Shown one piece after another: positions 1 to 5,178 of a stretch of 8,487 bases of DNA. This DNA comes from UBA9845 sp051889975. Lineage in GTDB: Bacteria > Bacillota > Clostridia > Christensenellales > UBA1242. The stretch lies in contig JBJFDJ010000028.1 of assembly GCA_051889975.1 (NCBI GenBank), positions 1 to 8,487 on the forward strand, written 5' to 3'. The position numbers were made by a program, and so were the translations under genes. Numbering within the stretch: position 1 is the stretch's first letter; the number at the start of each line of letters is the position of its first letter. Below the pieces are notes generated by a model that was given only the letters and a program-made list of their open reading frames with translations, had not been told where the DNA came from and made no database searches.

Positions 1-13
1 TAAAAACGCAAAC

Positions 14-83
14 AAAAAAGAACTTAACACCCGTGTAGCATACCACTTTAAAATTGCCTTTTGGGCTTGTTAGGTTCTTTTTT
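14..83. terminator. Long hairpin with flanking A/T runs, probable terminator
   Basis: Bases 14-29 and 68-83 pair over 16 positions with a single T-G wobble (24/73), and CCC (30-32) can pair with GGG (63-65) further in. The ends are A6 and T6-7, so a U-run follows the stem in either direction. On the + strand the wobble is a legal G-U pair; on the - strand it is an A-C mismatch, which mildly favours a + strand terminator for a gene left of the window. It also lies about 100 bases beyond the ldh stop and could end that transcript. The loop is long (about 38 bases) and includes a small GCC/GGC hairpin. Confidence 0.6.
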
Positions 84-189
84 TATTACATGCAAAAAAG
101 CAAAAATCAACAATTATTTTTATTTAAATTTTAATGATGTTAATGCAAGTTGATTAAAATTTCGCTATAATTTGTTTGCAAAAGTCTAT

Positions 190-1098
190 TTATTTGCTTA
201 TCTCGTCTTTGACCTTTTGAAGTTCGTTTATGCTTGACAAAAGGCGTGCAGAGTCGTTTTCGCTTAAATTTATATATAGTTGTTTTTCTATGCCATTTTT
301 GCCAACAATGGCTGGCTTTGAAAAATACACATCGTGCTCAATGTTGTAGCAAGATACGGTTAAAATTGCGTGTTCGTTGTTTAAAATTGCGTTTGTTATT
401 TTTAAAAGGCACATGCCAATGCCATAACACGTGTTTCCCTTTTTTTGTATTACATCATAAGCGCTTGTTCGCACACTGTAAGAAATGTTGTGGCGTTGCT
501 CATCACTTAACCAATCAGAACATTTGTTGCCACCAACCATTGCATTTTCCCAAGCAACAAACTCGCTGTCGCCATGCTCTCCCAAAACATATGCATGAAT
601 ATCTTTTGCACTTGTGTTTAATTCTTTGCCAATTTCGTATTTTAGCCTTGCAGTGTCAAGTGTTGTTCCACTGCCCAAAACTCTGTTTGGAGCAAATTTG
701 GACAATTTCATTGTTGCATAAGTCATAGTGTCCAGTGGATTTGTTGCAACCAAATATATGCCGTTAAATTTTGTCTTGTTGATTTCACCAACAATAGACT
801 TAAAAACCTTGATGTTTTTGGCTGTTAAGTCTGTTCTTGTTTCGCCCACTGCCTGATTTGCACCAGCGCAAATGCAAACTATGTCAGCATCGTCACACTC
901 GCTGTAATCACCACTTTTGATAATCATATTTTTTGGTGCATAGCACAGCGCATGATTCAAGTCCATGGCTTCACCTTCTGCCTTTTGCTTGTTAATGTCT
1001 ATCAAAACAAGTTCGTCAACATAACTTCCACTTATGACAAGTGCATACGCATAAGCCATGCCAACATTTCCACAACCCACAACAACAACTTTGTTCAT
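190..1098 (-). CDS. ldh: L-lactate dehydrogenase
   Basis: NAD-dependent cytosolic enzyme that interconverts pyruvate and L-lactate, regenerating NAD+ in fermentation. The 302-residue protein shows the Rossmann motif GCGNVG (8-13), the adenosine-ribose Asp34 in LIDIN, and the active-site loop with Gln82 (pyruvate-selecting position, numbered 102 in the family) and Arg88 (109). It also has ATNPLD (118-123), LDTAR with Asp148 and Arg151 (168 and 171), and the catalytic His175 (195) in GEHGD. His168 matches the fructose-1,6-bisphosphate site His188, and Lys153 stands where Arg173 is usual, so allosteric activation is possible. Gln rather than Arg at position 82 argues against malate dehydrogenase. 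The ATG is set by AAAGGAG (1107-1113) eight bases upstream. It is slightly short: the segment before the DVY motif lacks several residues, and Val replaces the common Pro of the mobile loop. The gene stands alone with its own promoter. Confidence 0.95.
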   Translation of the reverse strand: MNKVVVVGCGNVGMAYAYALVISGSYVDELVLIDINKQKAEGEAMDLNHALCYAPKNMIIKSGDYSECDDADIVCICAGANQAVGETRTDLTAKNIKVFKSIVGEINKTKFNGIYLVATNPLDTMTYATMKLSKFAPNRVLGSGTTLDTARLKYEIGKELNTSAKDIHAYVLGEHGDSEFVAWENAMVGGNKCSDWLSDEQRHNISYSVRTSAYDVIQKKGNTCYGIGMCLLKITNAILNNEHAILTVSCYNIEHDVYFSKPAIVGKNGIEKQLYINLSENDSARLLSSINELQKVKDEISK

Positions 1099-1123
1099 AA
1101 ATCAATCTCCTTTAACTGTATTT

Positions 1124-1152
1124 AGTATATTTATTTTTTTAAAAAATAGCAA
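1124..1152 (-). promoter_or_regulatory. Promoter of ldh
   Basis: On the - strand TTGCTA (1147-1152) and TATACT (1124-1129) are separated by exactly 17 bases. The -10 matches the sigma-A consensus at five of six positions and the -35 at four of six. The predicted start lies near 1117, just ahead of the ldh ribosome binding site, so the leader would be only about 20 bases. Confidence 0.6.
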
Positions 1153-1446
1153 ACAAATTTAAAAATATATAAGACATAGAGTTTTTTTAAAATTTTAATG
1201 GAATTTAATAAGGGTTATAAATGTGATTTATATTTACTTATTTCCCTTGACTTTTTGATTATTCGATGTTAAATTAACCATAACACACTTATTATTTTGC
1301 GTAATTAAGACGTTATTTTTAAAGAAAATTGTTCTTCAAAAAGTTGCAATTTATACTTTATCATTTTATGTTGACATTTATGATTAATAAATAAATTTTA
1401 AATTTGCAATAACAACAATTAATATAATTGTCATTTTTTTATTTTG

Positions 1447-1452
1447 TATAAT
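1447..1452 (+). promoter_or_regulatory. Candidate -10 element for the methyltransferase gene
   Basis: A perfect TATAAT preceded directly by TG lies about 100 bases ahead of the 1551 start. No good -35 is found at 16-18 bases; TTGTCA at 1428 is only 13 bases away. If it is used, the transcript would begin near 1459 and include the hairpin at 1477-1518. Confidence 0.35.
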
Positions 1453-1476
1453 AAAAAATGCCAAATAATTAGCAAG

Positions 1477-1518
1477 AGTTGCTGTCAAATGTCCCTTACG
1501 GGCTGGTTGACGACAACT
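1477..1518 (+). promoter_or_regulatory. Leader hairpin upstream of the methyltransferase
   Basis: AGTTG (1477-1481) pairs with CAACT (1514-1518). After a C/A mismatch, TGTCAA (1483-1488) pairs with TTGACG (1507-1512), and an inner CCC/GGG stem (1493-1495 with 1500-1502) closes a TTAC loop. No T-run follows, so it is not a simple terminator. It lies in the likely 5' leader, 32 bases ahead of the start codon. Its GCTGTCAA half resembles the GCCGTCAA arm of the hairpin family further right. I do not recognise a known riboswitch or T-box. Confidence 0.5.
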
Positions 1519-1550
1519 TTAGATAATATAATTATGGAGCTGTTAAAACA

Positions 1551-2353
1551 ATGAAAACTATAAACATTGGAAAAGATAATGCAACATTTCAACAGATTTT
1601 GTCATTAAAAGAAAACAGAAATAAACGAGCACAAACAAAATTGTTTTTTGTTGAAGGCGTCCAAAATATAAAAGATGCAATAAAAAATGATTGGGAGATT
1701 GAAGCGTTTATATATTCTGCAAGCACAAAGTTATCTTCGTGGGCAAAAAGCATTTTAAACAAAGCAAATAATATTTATGTGCTAGCACCAGCGCTTATGG
1801 AAAAACTGAGCGATAAAGAAGATATTAGTGAAATTTTGGCAATAATAAAAATGAAATCTCAAAAAAATATTGCTTATTCAAAAAACCCAATATTGTTATT
1901 AATTGATAGGCCTTCCAAAAAGGGTAATTTAGGAACAATTTTAGGAGTTGTGATGCTTTAAATGTAGAACAGATTTTTTATTCGGGTCACAGTGTTGATA
2001 TTTATGACCACTCAGTTATCACTGCATCTATGGGCTCGTTCTTTAAGCTTCCAATAACTTTTGTCTCAAGTAATAGTGAATTTGTAAATATAGTTAATGA
2101 TTTAAAAAGTAAATTTGAAAATTTAAAAGTGGTGGCGACATCGCTTCAAACAAACAACAGACTACAAGATTATGATTTTACATCTCCTGTTTTGCTTTTG
2201 ATTGGAAATGAAACTGATGGATTATGCAAATTTTATAACGAGCAAGCAGACGATTTTGTAAAAATATCAATGCGTGATGGTATAGATTCATTAAACATTG
2301 CTTGTGCCACAACAGCTTGTTTGTATGAAATTAATAGGCAACGTAATTTTTAG
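1551..2353 (+). pseudogene. TrmH/SpoU-family RNA 2'-O-ribose methyltransferase, frameshifted
   Basis: SAM-dependent enzymes of this family methylate ribose 2'-OH in rRNA or tRNA and bind the cofactor in a knotted SPOUT fold. Frame one (1551-1943) encodes the N-terminal RNA-binding domain (FFVEG at 32-36, then a basic helix) and reaches NLGTIL at 126-131. The expected next residues RSCDAL are found only in the -1 frame. That frame runs to 2353 with MGSFFKLP, the cofactor motif LLIGNETDGL, and the C-terminal SLNIACATTACLYEI knot motif. Restoring one A at 1941-1945 gives TTAAGG (Leu-Arg) and an intact protein of about 267 residues, the normal family length. The damage hits the Arg of motif 1, so the protein as written would be inactive. 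GGAG (1536-1539) lies 11 bases before the ATG. The rest is undecayed, so recent mutation or an assembly error is more likely than an old pseudogene. The exact target (RlmB-like or other) cannot be told. Confidence 0.85.
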
Positions 2354-2374
2354 CAAACATATTACATTGGCGTA

Positions 2375-2420
2375 GCCGTCAAAACTGGTGCAAAGCGTCA
2401 GTTTTGGTGGCGCTTTTTGT
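2375..2420 (+). terminator. Terminator hairpin of the methyltransferase, GCCGTC family copy 1
   Basis: Bases 2375-2391 pair with 2395-2411 as a 17-bp stem closing an AAA loop, followed by GCTTTTTG. The stem contains two tandem G-U/U-G wobbles on the + strand, at stem positions 4-5 and 14-15. Read on the - strand the same positions become A-C mismatches. It begins 22 bases after the methyltransferase stop. Confidence 0.85.
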
Positions 2421-2426
2421 GTTTAC

Positions 2427-2456
2427 ATTATGTTCGCAAAAAAACATAATTTTTTA
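2427..2456 (+). terminator. Second terminator-like hairpin
   Basis: ATTATGTT (2427-2434) pairs perfectly with AACATAAT (2443-2450) and is followed by five more T. It is AT-rich and weaker than the stem just before it, so it probably serves as a back-up terminator on the + strand. Confidence 0.5.
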
Positions 2457-2526
2457 TTAAAAAATCGTGGAAACTATTAAATTAACACAAATAAATTGTT
2501 AACAAACAAAAATAGGTTAAAACAAA

Positions 2527-2565
2527 GCCACCAAGTTGGACATTGCCCAGCTTGACGGCTTTTTT
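2527..2565 (-). terminator. Convergent terminator hairpin, GCCGTC family copy 2
   Basis: Read on the - strand, GCCGTCAAG pairs with CTTGGTGGC with the tandem G-U/U-G wobble at positions 4-5. The stem continues past one C-A mismatch for four more pairs to a CAATG loop. On the - strand TTTGTTTT follows; on the + strand a run of six T (2560-2565) follows, but with A-C mismatches in the stem. It lies about 100 bases beyond the VanW-family stop and between two convergent genes, so it probably acts both ways. The rest of the 303-base gap 2354-2656 is AT-rich with no gene visible. Confidence 0.75.
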
Positions 2566-2656
2566 ATTTTTTCTATATATTTATTTGTGTTTTATTTTAT
2601 TTAATTGTTTTCATTTTATTTTTACAATTATTTATATCATAAAACATTAACCAAGT

Positions 2657-4078
2657 TTATTGTGCTTCTGGCTTAATGAATTCAACAGTTTGTTCTGGCA
2701 AAACAAAGCCTTCTGGAAGTTCTTGTGTGCCTTCTATTATTATGCCATCTTGTGGTTGATATTTTTCGTGCCTAATTTCTTCTCGGTCAATTAATTTGCC
2801 ATCTTTATAATATTCCTTAAACGCCTTTGCCTCATAGCCCTCGCAAGGATATTTTAAGCGGTAATATTCGCCCTTGTAAAGCACTTTGTCTGCATACTCA
2901 CCATTTACATCTGGCACAATTTTGTCGCCGTTGTGTGGAATATTTCCAATAAATTCGGCAACTCGTTTTATTGTTGTGTTTTCGGGTATAGACTTGCCAT
3001 AGATTTCAACCGTTGCGTCGTCGCCATTTACATAACTTTTGATGTAAATATCATTTTCGCTGTTGTTTGTAAAAATCAAATCAGAGTAGCCATCGCTGAC
3101 CATTGCGTCAAGTGACAATTCAACATATTTAACAGGCAAAGTGTGTTTGTGCACTTCATCAATTTGCAAATTTGCAAGAACAAGTGCATTGTAAAGTGTT
3201 GTGCTTGCCTGACAAATTCCACCACCAATGCCGTTTGTAAATTTGCCATTGAAAATTATCACAGCATTTTCGTAGCCACCTGCTTCGGTTTGTGGACCTG
3301 TTATGCTGTTAAAACTTATCATTTCGTTTGGCTTAACAACCAAGCCATTCAATTTTTTTAGCGCCAAACTTACATTGTGTCTTCTGCCTTCTTGGCTGTT
3401 TTTTAAACTTGTTGAAAAAGTGCTTTGCAAGTTTAATTTGTCATCAAAATAGTTTGCTTTTATGTCTGGCTCAACACTTGTTGTTGTGGCATAAACAGTA
3501 ATATCTTTTGTGTTTAAAAAACTTTTTTCAAGGTCTTTTATAAGTTTTTCTTTGTTTAGTTTAACGCCACTTTCTGCTTCAACAACATTAAACATCTTTT
3601 CGTCATTTGGCTTAAACTCTACATACGCATTTTGTGGCTGGGTGTTAATTTCTTTTTCTATCTCATCAATTTTTTTGTCAAAATTTTTAAACACTGCTTT
3701 CAAGCCAGTTGTAAAATTTCCAGTTTTTTGAGCAACATAGTTTACAACATCTTTGTTCTTAAATTTGCTTGACCTAAACGCAGTGTTAACAACATCTTTA
3801 ACTGCAGTGTCGGTGTCAAAATCAGACTTGTCAAACTGCCAAATCTTGTCTTTGTATATTATTTTTATGTTTATGTCGTCAAGTTCGCTGTTCATCTTTT
3901 CGGCAACAACTTTTGTTGCTTTGTCAACAGTGTAGCCACCAACATTTGTGCCATTTATGTATGTGTTTTTGTTAAAGTGTGAGTTGTTGTAACTGCTTGT
4001 AAACATTCCACCCACCACAAGCATAATGCCAACGCCAAACAAACATAAACTTAAAATCAAACTTGTCTTTTTTTTCAT
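2657..4078 (-). CDS. VanW-family membrane-anchored cell-wall protein
   Basis: A 473-residue envelope protein. Residues 7-27 form an uncleaved-looking signal anchor after a Lys-rich start (MKKK). Residues about 37-205 resemble the putative peptidoglycan-binding domain common ahead of VanW domains, probably as two units. The VanW domain spans about 218-350, with the conserved MISFNSITGP (253-262), GIGGGICQASTTLYNA (283-298) and HKHTLPV (310-316). Residues about 365-445 look like a G5-type beta domain, and the tail is rich in Pro and Glu. VanW was named from a VanB-type vancomycin resistance cluster but is widespread in Clostridia without resistance, and no van ligase or dehydrogenase gene is near, so a wall or sporulation-linked role is more likely. 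AGGAG (4084-4088) lies five bases before the ATG. The biochemical activity of the family is not settled. Confidence 0.93.
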   Translation of the reverse strand: MKKKTSLILSLCLFGVGIMLVVGGMFTSSYNNSHFNKNTYINGTNVGGYTVDKATKVVAEKMNSELDDINIKIIYKDKIWQFDKSDFDTDTAVKDVVNTAFRSSKFKNKDVVNYVAQKTGNFTTGLKAVFKNFDKKIDEIEKEINTQPQNAYVEFKPNDEKMFNVVEAESGVKLNKEKLIKDLEKSFLNTKDITVYATTTSVEPDIKANYFDDKLNLQSTFSTSLKNSQEGRRHNVSLALKKLNGLVVKPNEMISFNSITGPQTEAGGYENAVIIFNGKFTNGIGGGICQASTTLYNALVLANLQIDEVHKHTLPVKYVELSLDAMVSDGYSDLIFTNNSENDIYIKSYVNGDDATVEIYGKSIPENTTIKRVAEFIGNIPHNGDKIVPDVNGEYADKVLYKGEYYRLKYPCEGYEAKAFKEYYKDGKLIDREEIRHEKYQPQDGIIIEGTQELPEGFVLPEQTVEFIKPEAQ

Positions 4079-4183
4079 AACAACTCCTGTTTTTGTTAGG
4101 TTGTGTTAAAAACAAGTTTTTATGCTTGTGCTAAAAAAATACAATAAAAAATTTATATAAAATACCAATAAATTACTGCAATT

Positions 4184-4216
4184 TCAAAGTAAAAGAACAA
4201 GACTGACTTTGGTGGC
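4184..4216 (+). repeat. Decayed GCCGTC-family hairpin, copy 3
   Basis: This segment matches 5138-5170 at nearly every position, with four substitutions, and keeps the right arm (ACTTTGGTGGC) and the same 15-base arm spacing. The left arm has lost GCCG, so only seven pairs remain (4184-4190 with 4206-4212). It lies just beyond the XRE gene stop and points against both flanking genes. On the - strand AAGAC can pair with GTCTT, and CTTGTTCTTTT follows, which may still give the XRE gene a weak terminator. Confidence 0.7.
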
Positions 4217-4224
4217 TTTGTCTT

Positions 4225-4545
4225 TTATTGATTTTGCTGTTTTAACATGTGAGTTACATATCCAAGCAAAACAAGACTATTTTGTTCTGACAACTGATTT
4301 AATATCTCTGCAACTCCTTTTTTTGTGTCACTCCAATTACTTGTATCTATTACATGTTTTGTTTCATGCTCACAAAGATAATCAAGTGATACATTAAAAT
4401 AATCTGCTAGTTTGCAAAGAGTATCAATATCTGGTTGACTTCTTCCTTTTTCGTAACCATTGTAAGTTGTTGTTGGAATTGATAAATCCAAACATAGTTG
4501 CTTTTGTGAAATACTATTTAGTTCTCTTGTTTCTTTTAATCTCAT
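4225..4545 (-). CDS. XRE-family helix-turn-helix transcriptional regulator
   Basis: A 106-residue DNA-binding protein of the Cro/CI type. The five-helix HTH domain covers about residues 3-58: ISQKQLCLDLSI is the positioning helix and turn, TTTYNGYEKGRSQP the recognition helix and its hallmark tail, then LCKLADYFNVSLDYL. The rest (60-106) is a short helical tail ending LLGYVTHMLKQQ, similar to the tails of other small phage-like repressors, and could dimerise. There is no protease or ligand domain. It is transcribed away from the small gene at 4712, and the shared spacer holds AATACTA-type repeats, so self-repression and control of that neighbour are likely. The ribosome binding site is poor (only AGGT about eight bases ahead), consistent with low expression. 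TATAAT on the - strand (4565-4570) is a plausible -10 with a very short leader. Confidence 0.93.
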   Translation of the reverse strand: MRLKETRELNSISQKQLCLDLSIPTTTYNGYEKGRSQPDIDTLCKLADYFNVSLDYLCEHETKHVIDTSNWSDTKKGVAEILNQLSEQNSLVLLGYVTHMLKQQNQ

Positions 4546-4594
4546 TTTAATTACCTATAGTTAAATTATAAATTAAAAAAATATATTTTGTTAT

Positions 4595-4628
4595 TATTTA
4601 GTATAAATTTAAATAAAAATACTAAATA
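4595..4628. promoter_or_regulatory. Operator-like inverted repeat, distal site
   Basis: TATTTAGTAT (4595-4604) and ATACTAAATA (4619-4628) are perfect 10-base inverted repeats separated by 14 bases. The right arm is also part of a tandem direct repeat AATACTA-AATACTA (4618-4631). The site lies between the XRE gene's likely promoter and the -35 of the + strand promoter, as expected for a repressor site serving both. Confidence 0.55.
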
Positions 4629-4642
4629 CTAGCATTTTTTGT

Positions 4643-4671
4643 TTGACAAATACGCATTTTAAGTATATTAT
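4643..4671 (+). promoter_or_regulatory. Promoter of the small gene at 4712
   Basis: A perfect TTGACA (4643-4648) is followed after 17 bases by TATTAT (4666-4671), five of six matches to the -10 consensus. The predicted start is near 4678, about 34 bases before the ATG. It is one of the two strongest promoters in the window, and operator-like repeats lie on both sides of it. Confidence 0.8.
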
Positions 4672-4679
4672 TGTGATAT

Positions 4680-4700
4680 AAATACTAAAAAATAGTATTT
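4680..4700. promoter_or_regulatory. Operator-like palindrome at the transcription start
   Basis: AAATACTA (4680-4687) and TAGTATTT (4693-4700) form a perfect 8-base inverted repeat around five A. It covers the region just after the predicted start of the + strand promoter and abuts the ribosome binding site, so a bound dimer would block transcription. The half-site is the same as that at 4618-4631, which supports recognition by the adjacent XRE protein. Confidence 0.65.
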
Positions 4701-4711
4701 TGGAGGTGCAA

Positions 4712-4945
4712 ATGGATTTTTTATTTAAAACTATCAAAACAACTTTTGATGAAAGATATGTTTCGGCAAAAGAACTATCACAAAGCAACAAGGTTTGTCG
4801 TTTACTAGACAAGTTTGTTAGCAATTTAAGCAAAGACAAGCAATGTGAATATGAAAGGATAGAAAAAGAAATTGATTTGTTAAACGATTTATCAACAGCA
4901 CAAGCAATAAGATTAACTATAAAAATTTGCAAAGAAATTTATTTG
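4712..4945 (+). CDS. Small helical protein of unknown function, cut by assembly gap
   Basis: The first 78 residues are present and the gene then runs into the N block, so its stop is unseen. I do not recognise it with certainty. It looks wholly alpha-helical, charged and cytosolic, with no membrane segment and no cysteine cluster. The pattern (MDFLF start, regularly spaced Leu, Lys-Asp-Lys-Gln and Glu-rich middle helix, then AQAIRLTIKICKEI) recalls small phage- or plasmid-linked proteins of the DUF6809 kind, a weak guess from overall pattern only. The ATG at 4712 is chosen because GGAGG (4702-4706) lies five bases ahead; the in-frame TTG at 4700 would overlap that site. It is divergent from the XRE repressor and probably controlled by it. 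Confidence 0.65.
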
Positions 4946-5045
4946 NNNNNNNNNNNNNNNNNNNNNNNNNNNNNNNNNNNNNNNNNNNNNNNNNNNNNNN
5001 NNNNNNNNNNNNNNNNNNNNNNNNNNNNNNNNNNNNNNNNNNNNN
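4946..5045. other. Assembly gap of 100 N
   Basis: Exactly 100 unknown bases, the usual scaffolder placeholder, so the real distance is unknown. It removes the 3' end of the gene beginning at 4712 and possibly further genes of the same unit. Confidence 0.98.
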
Positions 5046-5052
5046 TAAAAAA

Positions 5053-5090
5053 GCCGTCAAGTTGGGTGGGACGTCCAACTTGGTGGCTTT
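5053..5090 (+). terminator. Terminator hairpin, GCCGTC family copy 4
   Basis: Bases 5053-5068 pair with 5072-5087 as an unbroken 16-bp stem with a GGA loop. Tandem G-U/U-G wobbles sit at stem positions 4-5 and 14-15 on the + strand. Four T follow on the + strand. On the - strand six T follow (A run 5047-5052) but both wobble sites become A-C mismatches. It ends whatever + strand gene is lost in the gap and may also stop rmuC transcripts from the other side. Confidence 0.8.
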
Positions 5091-5108
5091 TGATGTTTTA
5101 TTATTTAG

Positions 5109-5130
5109 TTGTTATGTGTTTGTTATGTGT
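5109..5130 (+). repeat. Perfect 11-bp tandem duplication
   Basis: TTGTTATGTGT occurs twice head to tail with no mismatch, in the spacer between two hairpins of the same family. No coding sense is visible across it. Confidence 0.85.
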
Positions 5131-5133
5131 TAA

Positions 5134-5177
5134 GCCGTCAAAGTAAAGGCGCAAGGCTGACTTTGGTGGCTTTTTTT
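5134..5177 (+). terminator. Terminator hairpin, GCCGTC family copy 5
   Basis: GCCGTCAAAGT (5134-5144) pairs with ACTTTGGTGGC (5160-5170), eleven pairs including the tandem G-U/U-G wobble, followed by seven T. The T-run ends two bases before the rmuC stop codon on the opposite strand. On the - strand no T-run follows, so this copy is directional. It is the closest relative of the decayed copy at 4184. Confidence 0.8.
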
Positions 5178-5178
5178 G

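Larger units (their letters stand above)
1099..1550. other. Divergent intergenic region between ldh and the methyltransferase
   Basis: This 452-base stretch holds the ldh ribosome binding site and promoter at its left end and the methyltransferase leader at its right end. In between (about 1153-1440) it is very AT-rich, with stops in all frames. It offers two isolated -35-like boxes on the + strand, TTGACT at 1247 with TAAATT 17 bases on, and TTGACA at 1371 with no good -10. I see no gene in it. Confidence 0.6.

Noticed and set aside
1938..1951. Programmed -1 frameshift in the methyltransferase gene
   Set aside because: AATTTTA does not fit the X XXY YYZ slippery pattern and no downstream stimulator is evident; this family is not known to use frameshifting.
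2657..4078. Vancomycin resistance determinant
   Set aside because: VanW domains are common in susceptible Clostridia, and no vanA/B ligase, vanH, vanX or two-component genes are present.
4700..4711. TTG start for the small gene
   Set aside because: It overlaps the operator palindrome and the GGAGG site that serves ATG 4712.
4609..4932. Open frame on the - strand across the XRE/small-gene spacer
   Set aside because: It is antisense to a gene with a good promoter and ribosome binding site, and has hydrophobic low-complexity content typical of a shadow frame.
5046..5146. Open frame continuing after the N gap on the + strand
   Set aside because: It runs through two hairpins and reads as Trp/Val-rich nonsense; the N block only makes it seem joined to the upstream gene.
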